Positions 49,770 to 61,846 of a stretch of DNA of 64,000 nucleotides are shown here, piece after piece. The stretch's first letter is position 1, and each line of letters opens with the position of its first letter. A model generated the notes under the pieces. It did no database searches. It worked only from the letters and a program-made list of their open reading frames with translations, and was not told the origin of the DNA. This DNA comes from Rutstroemia sp. NJR-2017a BVV2 (lineage: Eukaryota; Ascomycota; Leotiomycetes; Helotiales; Rutstroemiaceae): assembly GCA_002946415.1 (NCBI GenBank), contig NJPS01000044.1, forward strand, positions 310,001 through 374,000, read 5' to 3'. The position numbers and the translations under genes are program-made.

Positions 49770-51456
49770 GCGTTGCCTGCACGCTGCTACGAGAATCCTT
49801 CACTCATCGTAATTACGATGGTATACGACCAGACGATATCGGGACGTACACGCACCTGAACGAGACACAAATCATCAGTACATTCAGGCTCACACTACTA
49901 AATGCTTAACGGCAGCATATTTTTTTCTATTTCCGGCATTTTCGAGACACCTTGCTTCGGTTGATACCTTCAGATCATGCATGCATAATTCGGCTTCAAG
50001 TTCAAATTCAACATTGCTGTTCATCCGGACACAACCCTTTTCATTTCGGAACTGCCTATACCTGGCTTTTCCACGCCACTACACTTGATATTTATTTTGA
50101 TCAGCACTTCAAGCAAGCTATGTAGAGAATCGTCCTGCTTTACGACCTATAGATCCGATTTTGTTTTTATGTTTTTCCTGTTTTATTTGCTGCCTTTTTA
50201 GCGAGTTGGAGTAATGGTTTTGTTTTTGGGAGGGACTATCTACATACTACTGGACTGGCATGGCGCAACTTGCGACTATAGACTCCTTTTTTTGAAATTT
50301 GGGAGAGGGATTGAAGGACCAGTCGATCATATGATGGAGGGATGGATGGATGGGATGCTTTACTTTGGAATTTGAATCTTCGAATGGAGGGAAGATTCGG
50401 CGTATGAATGATGTGCTATGCTATGCATTGGTTGGGCGTCTTGTCTATTGGGGCGTCGAATTTTTTGATTGATGCATGGAATGGAATGGATATACCTTTG
50501 AGATCAGAAAGGAATATGGGAATGGCATCTGGGGGGAAAGGGGTGTGAGGTTTATGATGTGCTGTATTGGCTACGGGCTTTTATAGTGTGTGATGGGGAT
50601 GGGTGGATGAAGGAGAGAGATAGATTTAGTAGATAGGCAGTCTGGTTCTGTGGATGAATGGATGAGCAGATATGTGGATGATTGAATGAAAGATACTATC
50701 GAACTTTATATGAATCTTGTCTTGTCTTGTCTTGTATTGTGTTTTTGCTATGACTCGGTGGCTTTGGTGATGATATTCGGGGAATGGAATCAAGCAAGTA
50801 TAAGAGACAACAAATATCACTAAGGTTTTCTTTTCCAGATAAGCCCGGAAAGACCATCGAGATTTTTATTTGCATCCAACTCTTTTCGCCATCACCTTCT
50901 CTATCTATAATGATCGGCGGACATACAAATCGCAGTCATAGTAGTGCACTTAAGGGGAGTTAAACGAGAGACGAGGGGTAAATTCTAACAAGATATATTT
51001 GTTATCGCACGCTAAACCTATCATGGTAGGCGGGGTAGGAAATGGGATGGATGGGATTTTCATTTAGCGTATTTTTTTGTTTTTTGTGGTGTTGATACTA
51101 TACCGCGGATAGATGGATAGAGAAAATTTGTTTTAAGGGATACTTTTTTTTTTTTGGATTTACTTACCTGTTGGTTGATTTAAGTTGACGATTAGAGGAC
51201 AGGATTTCGACAGCGGGAAGTAAAGGAAAAGGGTTTTTGCGATACGGGAAGACTTTTTACGCTTGTGGATCGGGTTCAACTTCGACTTTCACCTCGATTT
51301 GGACTTCGTCTGCTGCGGTTGGGTGTTCGGAATATATGCTGGAGGAGTTCTCACTCATACCATACCTCTCACCCGTTCAATCCACCTACCCACCTCGTCC
51401 TCACCTCCCTCCTCAACATCAAACCCAACCCACAACACCCACACCCACACCCAACC
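49770..51456. other. intergenic region between FYVE gene and EFM7
   Basis: Holds the 3' flank of the FYVE gene and the promoter of the methyltransferase gene. AT-rich with poly-T runs (about 51144-51155) and a TCTTG repeat at about 50715-50737. An open frame extends upstream of the EFM7 start to 51265 without an ATG of good context, and it was not taken as coding. Confidence 0.55.
50715..50737 (+). repeat. short tandem repeat, unit TCTTG
   Basis: Four consecutive 5-base units followed by a diverged fifth, in non-coding DNA. Confidence 0.8.
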
Positions 51457-52748
51457 ATGTCCCCCCACCGCCCCCTGCTCACCACCCTCCTGCGGCTCTC
51501 CCCCGAACCCGAGCTCTCCTCCCTCGAACCCGAAGACTTCATGCAAGACTCGCTCACGACAATCTTCGACGCGGTGGTAAACCAACACGGAGACGGCGAC
51601 GCGGTGGGCACCGATCGGGAGCAGAAAGTTGTGTTTTCTTCGCAGAATCCAGAGGGGGTGGGGGAGGTTAAGGTCGGGCTTTATAAACCTGGAGGAGGCT
51701 GGGAACAGAGGGGGCTGTTTGCGCATTATGTTTGGAATGCGGGGGTGTTGGGGGGGGTGCTGATTGAGGGGGAGGAGGGGGAGGGAGGGAAAGGGAAAGG
51801 GGAGAGGGAAGCTTGGACCGTGCAAAATGACTCTCTCCTCGAAGTCGGCAGTGGGACAGGACTAGTGGGTATTGTAGCGGCCTTGAAAGGCGCATCGAGA
51901 GTCGTGATTAGCGATTACCCGGAAGAGGGGCTAGTAGCGAATATCCGCGCGAACGTAGATTTTAATATCAAAGATAAGGAGACGAGGGAGAAGGTCGAGG
52001 TCAGGGGGCATGAGTGGGGGGTGCTGGAGGGGGAGTGGGAGAGGGAGAATAGGGGGGCGTTTGGGAGGGTGGTGGCGTGTGATTGTTTGTGGATGCCCGG
52101 GGAACATGGGAATTTGAGGAGGAGCTTGGGGTGGTTTTTGAGGGGGGATGGGAGGTGAGTGAAGGGTTTTTTGTTCATGTTTCTTTTCTGCCTTTTTGGG
52201 GAGTTGTGGCAGGGGAATAGGAGTGAGGGGGCTTTTACTCTGTTGTTTCAGAGGAGGGAAGAGGGCAGAGGGGAGAGGGGCGGGTTTTATATTATGTTTT
52301 TGGGTTTGCGATTGGGATTGCCAGTAGCTTTCCTTTCCCTCGGATATATATTTCCCTCTCCTTTCTTTCGCTCTTCTCCCTCCTCCCTTCCTTCCCCAAT
52401 TACTCTCTCCCCATTCCTCTCCCTCCTTCTCCACCCTTCCCTCCCCCTCCCCTTCTACTCACTTATCCACACACCCCACCAAAACTAACTAACACCCTCC
52501 ACCAACCCAGAGCATGGGTAATAGCCGGTTTCCACACAGGACGCGAGAAGCTACGCGGCTTCTTCGATAAAGACGCATTAGCGGAAGTAGGGCTCGAAAT
52601 CGAGGAGCTGTATGAGAGGAACGCGTATGGAGAGGAGAGGGAGTGGGTTGATGATAGGGGGTATGAGGATAATGTCGCCAGGAAGAGTTGGTTGGTTGTG
52701 GGGGTTTTGAGGAGGATTGGTGGGGGGAAGGAGGATGGGGGGAGTTGA
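51457..52748 (+). CDS. EFM7: Efm7/Nnt1-type protein N-terminal/lysine methyltransferase of eEF1A
   Basis: Two exons, 51457-52154 and 52511-52748; intron 356 bases, pyrimidine-rich with CTAAC branch; 311 residues. Efm7 methylates the N-terminus and adjacent lysine of elongation factor 1A using S-adenosylmethionine. Visible features: MQDSLTTIFDAV near the N-terminus, LFAHYVWNAGVLGG, the SAM-binding motif I LLEVGSGTGLVGI, the post-I acidic strand VVISDYPEEG..ANIRANV, RVVACDCLWMPGEHGNL, and in exon 2 WVIAGFHTGREKL with a late WLVVGVLRRI strand. This order fits seven-beta-strand family 16-type methyltransferases. A Gly/Glu/Lys-rich insert (EGEEGEGGKGKGERE) before motif I is low-complexity and likely a surface loop. 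The start context ACCATGT is good. Confidence 0.88.
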
Positions 52749-54065
52749 GGGGAGGGGGGAAGGGGATGGGGGCTGGGATGGTTGTGGAAGGTTAGGTGTG
52801 GGGATGAAGAAAACGATGGGAAAGGAGCAAGCGAGTGGGGGAGTGGGTGAATATTCACTGAGAGTGTATACACTGTACTAACTGACCAGGGAGTGGAGTA
52901 TTTTAGAAGAAGAAAAGTAAAATGGAATGGATCCAGAGAAAGGGATACACATAAGCGGAGCAGAGAGATTGGGATATAGGAAACCACACTATACGACTCT
53001 AGATGCTGGATGGGCAACCATATATACCCATAGAAACACCTGTGTGTATGTATATGTTTACTCACTCCCACAGTGCACAATGCACACAATCACAACCACA
53101 CGGTCCCGCACAAAGCAAGAGCATGCATATATACAAGAGCACTCAACTCACTTCACTGGAAAGATCAAATCAAATCAAATCAAGCCCCTCTACCTATCTA
53201 TCCATCCATCACACATCCCCACAATACCATACCCCATTCCTCCCCTTCTTCCCCTTCCCATTCATAACTCCCCTTCCAACTCTCCTCCAACACACCATTC
53301 CACATCCCACATCCTAACCCCTCCCCCTCTCCCTCCCCCTCCTCATATAAAACCACACCCTCAAACCACATCACATCATATTACATCCCATCAGATAAGA
53401 TACCCAACCATCGGCTTTGATTCAACTCCTTGAGAATTCCCATCCTCATTCTCATCCTCATTCTCATCCTCATCTCTGCCACACACACTACAATCGATCC
53501 TCCACGACTAAAAATAAACAATTGAACAAAAAGGCCCTTGCGAATTTCCGTAATTGAAGCATTAGCCATTATAGAGAAGAATACCCCGTCTTTTGCCCCA
53601 GCTCCGGTGGGATATATATTGCTGGTTTCTATCTGTATCTGTATTTTATATATCTATCCAGGTTCCTGCCATAGATATAGACACAGATGCAGACATAGAC
53701 GCAGACACGGACTCGGCGATATAAACGGAAGCAGGAAAAAGGATATATAAAACATCTTCAGCAATTCCCTTTGATTGATAGTCTATTACATTCCGTTCGA
53801 GGTTAGAGACTAGGCTCTTCGAAAAGCCAGCCATGGATTGAACCGTTCTACCCAGCAAGCTATGTAAAGCATAGATAGCTAGCTATTCCATTCTTTTCCT
53901 TACTTCTCCCAGATTTAGCAATCAGTAAATGCTAAGGGTGCCAAAATACTGCATATACTGTATGAGCAAGTTCAGCCATCCGCAGCAAAGCGTGCAAAGC
54001 CCCTTCTTCTTCTCGAGAGACACTCATCCCCTACATCCCTTCCCAAGCCCTTGTATAGAATACCC
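52749..54065. other. convergent intergenic region
   Basis: A spacer between two convergent genes, with a C/T-rich half (about 53190-53400) and simple repeats. The short frames are artefacts of base composition. No gene or RNA is seen. Confidence 0.6.
53441..53473 (+). repeat. 12-base tandem repeat CATCCTCATTCT
   Basis: Two and three-quarter copies in the spacer between EFM7 and the opposite-strand gene. Confidence 0.8.
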
Positions 54066-55833
54066 TCAAGCCTTCTCCGTCTCAACCACAACCTTCTCCG
54101 TATCAACCACAACCTTCACATCCCCATCCATCCACTCCACTTTCCTCACCCCCAACACCGCCTTCACCCAACTCGCTTCGTCTGTGACTTCCACTAGTCC
54201 ATTGACACTCAGGATCTTGATATTTTTCATTTTCAGCTTCTCTCCCTCTTCTTTTCCCTTTTCAGCGTCACCATCTCTACTCCCCTCCCCCTCCTCCTCC
54301 CCTCCACCTTCACCTCTAATCAACCCCTCAATCCTCCCCACCAAACTCGCAAACCCTACACAATTCGCCGGACTCAGCGTCACCTGCTCCCTCTTGCGTT
54401 TCCCCTCACACACAATATTAACATGATACGCCAATTCTCCTTTCTTCCTAACCACTGCTGAGGGTGCAGGAGAAGGAGAAGCAGGTTTCTGCGCATTAGC
54501 TCTGAGGGATTCCTGATACAACTGATTGAGCTTTGGATCCAGTTCGGGAAACGGTGGCGGAGAAGTAAGTCCAGGTGATATTAATGCCGGTGCTGCGGAG
54601 GAACCGCGACGTCTGCCGGAAGGGATCTTTTGCCCGTCTTTTTCTTTACGGTGCTCGATGGCGTAGATGCGTTGACGCTCGTTGGTTACCATGCGTCGGA
54701 GTAAGGGGGTCACGAGGGAGATGAGTCTGGAGGTTGTGGGTTAGTATGGATATTGGCAGTGGGGGGTGGGAGACTGACTTGTTTTGCATTTGGGGCCATT
54801 TGTTTTTTCGGGTCGCGCCTCCGGGGGCATTTTCTCCAAATAGCTTCTCCCCCCATCCTTCTTGGTCTAAGAATGTCTTGACGCATGCGTAGAGACGGAG
54901 TTTTGTCATGTCAGTATCGAGTTTGGCTTTAGTACCCACGCAGGCGCTTCGCTCGGGGAAGTTCTCATCTAGCATGTAAGCTTTTGCTGCTGCTTGTAGT
55001 GTGATGAAATCTTCAGGCGATATCTCCAAGCTTGTGAAGAGTTTCGACATTGCTGGTCCTGTTTTACTGTCAGTATTTCTCGTTGTGATACGAGTTGGTG
55101 GTTACTTACTGGTATATTTCTTTGCGTTTGGTCCTGGACGTCTGAATAGTGCCGCTGCCGAATGAACTCCTGCTGCTCGCGGATCGAGCGAATGTGCTCT
55201 GGATTTTCTAGTATCTTCGTCATCTGCAGAACCATTATTGCGCTCTGATTCATCCTCTTCGTCCTCCGCTTCTGACGGCTCATCGCCCCATATTGCTCGC
55301 TGTCTAGCTTCCGCTTCCTCTTCTTCTTCTGTAGGCTTGCGACGTTTTCTGGGATTGGCTTGTTTGCTATGTATGAACCCAAAAAATTGTTCAGGTTCCG
55401 ACGAATCATCTCTTCGCCGTTTTGAGGTTTTCTTCGGACTTGCTGTCCTGATTGGTGTAGAGGATCGATTGCCATTGTTGTTCAAAGGCGTTTGCGATCG
55501 TCTTACATCTTCCCCTCCAGCAGACTCTGCTGCCTGTAGAAGACTTGCGAATTGGTCATTTGGATTCACGGGAGGGGGCAGACTGCTAGAATTGTATCGT
55601 GTGAGACTCTCGAGCAAAGCTATAGGATCGTCTAGGTCGTCGTAATTAGGTATTCCTGTCATTGTGTAAGTATCAGTCGGACAATATTGCGCGACATCAA
55701 AATTCACCATTGGTTGATTGAAGATGATGTCCTCCATTTCCTCCGAGGTCATACGAAAAGGCATTGGCGTCCCCATGTTGCGATACCGAAACTGAAGATC
55801 GTGCTGACTGCAGTGATGTTGTAGTTGGAGCAT
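54066..55833 (-). CDS. conserved fungal protein of unknown function, probably nuclear
   Basis: Three minus-strand exons: 55833-55110, 55058-54779, 54726-54066; introns 51 and 52 bases, each restoring frame across conserved-looking joins (KKYT-RPAMSKLFTSL and MQNK-LISLVTPLLRRM); 554 residues. The N-terminal third is disordered, acidic and basic by turns, with likely nuclear signals (SKRRRDD and PRKRRKP) and an acidic block (SEAEDEEDESE). The middle is the best-ordered part: MSKLFTSLEISPEDFITLQAAAKAYMLDENFPERSACVG and TKLRLYACVKTFLD, then a helix with MVTNERQRIYAIEHRK. The C-terminus has a KGELAYHVNIVCEGKRKRE strand region and a Val/Glu-rich end. I recognise the combination as conserved in Pezizomycotina but cannot assign a function. 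An alternative start at 55861 (beginning MATPQQLPLHAP) could be used if a 46-base intron at about 55791-55746 is real. Confidence 0.75.
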
Positions 55834-56305
55834 GAAGTGGAAGTTGTTGTGGAGTGGCCATGATCCTTCGTTGAGGGGAAGTTCAGTATGGCGGATTCAG
55901 GCGCGTGCACAATTTGCTGTTTGCTCGATGTTTGCTCAAAAGTGATATTTTGGCTTGGTGGGTTACTTGGAATGTGCGGGACCCGGCATTTCGGCTTTAA
56001 GAAATTCTCAAAGATTTTGGACATTTTTTGGTGTCAGGGCAAGGCTACCAATAGCGTGGGCTTGTTAGGCTGAGTGCGTCATGTTGGTCGCAGCAACAAC
56101 CGAGAGCGGAAACAACTACTGCCGTATCTCAGCTTTCTTGTCGCAAAGGATTTCTATCTTGTGAAAGTTCCATCTATCAATTGTTTGCTCATCGTCTCGA
56201 AGATCATATACCATTGCTGTCATTGCATGGATTGATCTCACCTATATACCTTATCCCCTCTTTGATGGTCACGACGTTATCGTGTCACGATTTACTCCTA
56301 TCGCT
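55834..56305. promoter_or_regulatory. shared divergent promoter region
   Basis: About 470 bases separate the start codons of two divergently transcribed genes, so both promoters must lie here or overlap the first exons. The region is of mixed composition; I see no clear TATA box or named operator. Confidence 0.5.
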
Positions 56306-58415
56306 ATGTTAGAAACTATGGCAACATCCTCGCCGATAGGCTCTGAGATATTCTCTCTGATTGCCTTGTTGCTTCTCAGTCTGGCGGTACTATTGATTTT
56401 GCGATATTATTTACCCATTCGAAGCACACCAGCATACCTACTCGTCCCTATCTTCTTCGCCCTATTCCTACCAGCGAGCATCGTACTACTAGTTCCTATC
56501 GATCTTGCCTCGAGCGCAAGGACTGAAGATGCGGGTAGTAGAGGGATATGGCTATATGATAGAGTCCTTCTGGTAGCATGGCGCATTACTTACTGGTTGA
56601 CTTTCGCATTAACATGGTTCGCATCTCTATGCCCCTTTTCTTGACTTATACTGATCCATTCAAAGGTTTATCCTACCCATCCTTGCCGAATATGCTGATG
56701 CTGGATATCGAGACCCGAAAGCTCGCTTTATGTTCTCCCTGCGCGCGAACGCTCAGTATCAAGCCCTCATACTCGGCGCCGGCATTGCTACGATGATATA
56801 CATCTTTATCACGTCAGGTGTTTCACCCGAATCGCTGAAGAGTGTGGTTATGGCTCTGGCATATTGTTGGGGTCTGATACTGGCTGTTTATTTGATGGGA
56901 CATGGGCTTGTCGCGATACCACGAAACCTATTCCGAAATGCAAGCATAAGTGGGAAGTTGAGGAGAATCCAAACTAGAGCGCCTAAGGTTCACGATAACA
57001 TGGAGGAAGCGATTCAGAAGCTGGAAGATTTGGAGGCACAACTTGCGCAACTAGCACAGCGCAAGACTGGGACGGCACGGAATTATAAGGACTGGATCGA
57101 GGAACTAGCCGATGAAAGCCATTTGCCGGAAGCACTTCCAAGGACTTTGGCCCGACGATTATCAATGCCAACCATTAATATACCAACTGTCATCACCGAA
57201 CGTTATTTGGCAGACCTTAGCCGCCAATTAACAAGAGCAAGACACAGCCGTGCTCGATATCTCGACGAATGGGATCGTCTACTCAAAGATGCAGTGGAAA
57301 CGCAGGCTATTTTGGATTCAGCAGCATCAAAGAAGATCGAAATTGGCCAAGAGTCTCCCAGCTCTTCCATGCTTGAGAAAGTGACAATATTGACACCCTA
57401 CACTCGATACCTCTACAAGTACCACTTTATTCCTTACTCGAAGATAGCTCTGGGAATTATTTTGACCCTTGCTTCCATATGCATCATCTGGTCCGAATTT
57501 ATCAAGTCTATAAACCCTGTCTTCTCGATCATCGCTGTTACGGTTGTACATCACCGTGATAGCGAGCGAGGCGAGATTGGATTCGCCGGTCAAGTTATTG
57601 CAGCTTTCTGGATTATGTATATGTGCGCAGCTGCTTTGAGCTCGTTATCTGAAGTTAAGGTTTGGAGAGGTCGTGCACTGGTCAGGAGGAACACCCATGG
57701 AGAAGCTGCTATGTGGTTCGCTATGCAAGTGGCGAAGCTTTCTGTGCCCCTATCCTTCAACTTCATCACATTTCTCCCGCCAGATGTCTATGAGAAGACT
57801 ATGTTTTATAAATTCCTCGGAAAACTCATTGTATTTACACCATTGGGAGAATGGTTCGACTGGCTGTTCCCTATTTTCATATTAGTCCCTGTGAGCGCAA
57901 CGCTCTTCAACCTTTATGGGAAAGTCAAGGATTGTGTAGGATACGGCGGCGGCGTAATTGAAGATGAGGATGATGAGAACGAAAGTGGTTATGGAACTGG
58001 ATCTTGGCGTGAAGGTCGCGATCTGATCGAGCGGGAATTGAATGGCAACACATCTCTTGGCCGACTTGGTATTGAGGCACCCGCCCGGCGCGCGGCTCCA
58101 AGCGCCCCTAATAATCGACCGAACCTTTCGGCGTCTATGGACAGACAAACTAGAGCATTGGGTCAGGCATCTACATCGAGACCGCAAGCAAATGCGCCTC
58201 AGAGCCGTGTCGAGCCTGAGGACGAAAACTTCTTCGAAGCGCTTGGTCATCGAATGAAGAACACCATCGATACGTTCGAAACCCCTAGCTTCCTCGAAGG
58301 GATCAAGAGGCCGAAATGGATGGGCGGCGATGACGATGGTCAGCCAAGTGGCAGTGGAAGTGATTTCACCCGTTGGTTCGGTGGTGGTCGTCAAGAAGGA
58401 AGGGTTAGATTGTGA
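56306..58415 (+). CDS. LMBR1-domain integral membrane protein
   Basis: Two exons, 56306-56616 and 56666-58415, with a 49-base intron whose donor is the atypical GTTCGC; 686 residues. Splicing restores WLTFALTWFILPILAEYADAG, a stretch typical of LMBR1-like proteins. About nine membrane helices are visible: five in the first 190 residues, then a cytosolic coiled coil (MEEAIQKLEDLEAQLAQLAQ) and a basic linker, then four more (IALGIILTLASICIIW, PVFSIIAVTVV, AAFWIMYMCAAAL, LFPIFILVPVSATLF). The C-terminal tail is long, soluble and Gly/Ser/Arg-rich, with an amphipathic ENFFEALGHRMKNTIDTF segment. LMBR1/LMBD proteins act in lysosomal or endocytic trafficking in animals; the fungal role is poorly known. 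A second ATG at 56318 is possible. The region after the coiled coil is charged, as expected for a loop facing the cytosol. Confidence 0.88.
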
Positions 58416-59171
58416 GCACTGTACAATTTGTATATTCTTCCAAGGGCATAGCGACCGGAGTTTGGAAAGAGGCTGGGGCGATATGGCGTAGACATGCGTG
58501 AATTTAATTTGATAATTAATGACAAGAATATTTGTTACTCTAGGATGAGAAGACTAGATGATTAATGCTGGGCTATGCAGGACTAGTAATATCTGAAGCC
58601 ATCGCCCATCACCAAAAACTCCGTTCTAGTCCGGTCTTACTCGGCGAACCGCGCCGTACGTACTACCACCAATCAACATCGACTGTGATCACCCAAAGTT
58701 AATCATCATCCACACTCTCCAGCCTCTTTTTAAAAACTTCTCAATACGAGCACCAACCACAACCTAGACCTGCCGTTCTCACCGCATTTAAGTCAACCCT
58801 TGCAAAATGCAGTGCACTTTCGTCCCGATAGGGTTTTGATGATACCCGCAGCCAGCCATACGGGCTTCTTCGCGGGGTTTGACGCCGGAGCCGCCTGTCT
58901 ATCTACATGTATCATTACCTTTCTTGCTGATTGTTCTGGAACAGCTTATTCCATCTCATCTACATGCCAATGGATATGACTTTTCAGTTTGCTTGCATTT
59001 GATTTGAATCTCTTTTGATAGGTACCAGCGAAGACGTATTTCTTAATTGACAATTGCGCTTTCTGCTATCCGAAGATCACTTTTCTTCGTTCCCAGTACG
59101 CACCACTGGCTTGCGTAATCAAGCTCAATTCACCAGAAGTAGGAGTGCTGTGCCTATGAGCAGTTGCGAAA
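58416..59171. other. intergenic region
   Basis: Contains the 3' flank of the LMBR1-type gene and the promoter of the CorA-like gene, both plus strand. No gene, repeat or RNA is seen. Confidence 0.6.
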
Positions 59172-60955
59172 ATGGACGATTATATGTTTGAGTCAGTACT
59201 ATATACGTTTTCGAAGATTCTAGGGCATCTGAGACTGACAAGCAATCCGGTATACAGCTCAAATGTCAGGCAATGCCGGAGCGTCGAGGAGCACACGACG
59301 TATCTTGAGATGGTATCTTATTCAGTAAGTGATCGATTTCCGAGATTTCCAAGTCACTTGCTAAGACAATTCTAGGATCCGTCTCTCAACATAAATGAGG
59401 AACATCCACTCACTCCGGATGAATTTGAGAATTTTCTCAATCGGAGAGTAAGATTTTTGGACCCCACAGCCATGACATCTTATGCTCACGTTATAGGGTG
59501 CTTTCGCTCCGCCAGATCTCCCAGAGGGAGTTGTCCAGTTAGCCTGCCTTCGATTGATGTGAGTAGGCGTGCGTTAAGAAGTTTTCACCAAATACTTACA
59601 AACTTTATAGATTACAGCAAAATGCAAAGCATCCTGAGACATTCGCTCCACATGTCATCAGCTTGCATCCAAGCGCCTACGTCTCTATGGTTAGAACTAT
59701 GAACCTGCCATATAGAGGAATTGAGTCAACCAGTGCCGTGGGGCCGATCTTTTGGGCAGCGTATGATCAAGACGAACAAACTCCTCATCTACGCAAGTCC
59801 TCCCCGCGCTTCAACGCTTCGCTCCTACTAACCTTCATCTACAGAAATCATAAACCGCAAAAGCGATGTAAGAAAGAAAGGAAAAACCCGTGGGTGGGAA
59901 CTCATGCTGTCTCACGACATCAAAAATGCAGTCACAACCGGTTATGTGAAAGGCACGCCAAGCTCAGACATCGTAGTCAGCATCCAACATCTACGAGCCT
60001 GTATACTACAAATCGGCCATCCGATGCTCCTTCCCACTATCATCTTCTCTCACGACGTATCCTCCAAGACCGATCTCAAACAACGCGAAGCACGTGATTG
60101 GCTCCGAAGGCTCGAACACGCCGTCTCCATGCGCTCTGAGATCGAGGAAAAAGAGGGCTACGTCCGAGAAGGTGTTGTAGATCTTGATGCTGTGAACAGA
60201 GATCTGGTGGAATGCCACTCGCAAGTGCTGTGGAAGCGACCGAAAGCCTACATAGCGATTCTGGTGCAATTGGAAAAGGCCATGACAGCATTCTATGATC
60301 GATTGCCAGAAGAGAGGAAAGATGAGACGATGAGAGCGCTGCAGGCGAGTATTATGGCTAGATTCGATTTCTACCGTGTTAAACTGCAAGGGATTGAGAG
60401 TTACGCGTATACGACATTACAGCGCCTGGATATCCAAAGAAGTGCTGTAAGTTTCTGTTCTCCCTATCCCACACACCACCTTCGCTCCCAATTAACTTCT
60501 TATTTACTGACTGATCTCAAAAGCTCTACAACATCATCGCCCAAAAAGAATCCAAACTCAACTTCCAAATGGCCGGCGAGCAGCGTCGTCTCGCGCACGC
60601 CGCAAAACGTGATTCCTCCGCCATGAAAACCATCTCCCTCCTCGGCGCCATCTTCTTCCCCGGCGCATACCTCGCCTCCGTATTCTCGATGACGTTTTTC
60701 AATTTCCAAAACAACGACGAACCCGCCGTAAGCGAGTCCTTCTGGGTCTACTGGGCGGTGACGATCCCGATGACGATGGTGATCGTCGCGCTGTGGTATG
60801 TGTGGGAGAAAAGGAGGGAGAAGCGGTATTCGTTGGAAGATAAGGATTTAGAAAAGGGTAGTGATGATATGGAGAAGGAGATCATGGCCACGATGAGGAA
60901 GAGGACCATGTCGAAGGCGAGTACGTGGGATACGAAGAATTCGAAGAGTGAGTGA
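59172..60955 (+). CDS. CorA-like Mg2+ transporter family protein
   Basis: Six exons: 59172-59324, 59376-59447, 59497-59558, 59611-59792, 59845-60446, 60524-60955; 500 residues, all joins in phase. The fourth intron (59793-59844) begins with GCAAGT instead of GT; no GT donor in the region gives the required phase, and it has a CTAAC branch and a CAG acceptor. The protein has a long soluble N-terminal half (PPDLPEGVVQLACLRLILQQ, HPSAYVSMVRTMNLPYRG, GWELMLSHDIKNAVTTG), long helices (EYVREGVVDLDAVNRDLVEC-like funnel region) and two C-terminal membrane helices, SLLGAIFFPGAYLASVFSMTFF and FWVYWAVTIPMTMVIVALWYVW. The usual CorA GMN signature after the first helix is absent; SMTFFNF stands there. The fold is therefore CorA-like, but magnesium transport is not assured. 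The C-terminal tail is charged and cytosolic. Confidence 0.87.
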
Positions 60956-61846
60956 GTGAGTAGAGGGGAAGGGAAGAGCAGAGATCGGGATATAGTACAT
61001 ATTCGGCGTTTATACTTCTGGCGTTGGGCACATTTGGAGAACCCGGAAAACGGAGCAGGCTTGCATACACAGATATATGTTCCGACTCAACGATTTTACG
61101 ACGACGAATTTTGCATAAGATAAGACGATATTCTACGCCGACGATGATGACGATGACGACGACGATGAGGAAGATATTTATATTTACGACAGACATGAGA
61201 CACGATATGATGTGATATGAAGATACGTTTAAATGTAACTTACAAAGACCACGAGAGAGGGAGTTGGCGAAAATACCACAGCAGAAACTCAAGACATGCG
61301 ATGCAAAATCAATATCGTTCCTTTCCCCTTTTGTTGACGTGATGTTTTGTTTTCCTTTTTGCTTTTTCCTTTTTCCAGCCCGTTCGTCCAACGGCAGTTC
61401 GTCGAACACAGACCTCAAGAACGTTTAAACCTTCCAGAATGCCACACCTCACGTCGACGTTGGAGATGGGCCCCGGGGTGAGCTGAGCTTTTTGTTGTTT
61501 TTCACATTACACCAACATTCTGCTTGCAACGATTGATACAACAAGATACAGAGTCCTTTATTCTATAGACCTTCTCGATCCGCCCCGTGAACATGCTATG
61601 CTATGTAGCTCGAAATTAAAAATTGCATTTAACCAACCCTTCCTCCTTCCTTTCCTTTCCAGTAGTCCCCCTGCCCTACCCACCGTCCCCTCGCCCCAAG
61701 GCCATTCATTATCCCCGACCCAACCAATACTAGTACTTACACATCAACGCCCGCATCGAAAACGTATCATATCAAACAGACAATATACCACCCAGCCCCC
61801 ACTCCGAAAGGGAATCAATCATATATATACATAAAGGCCATAACCA
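60956..61846. other. convergent intergenic region
   Basis: A spacer between the CorA-like gene (plus) and the myosin light chain gene (minus). It contains a short GACGATGA-rich simple stretch (about 61138-61170). No gene is seen. Confidence 0.6.
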
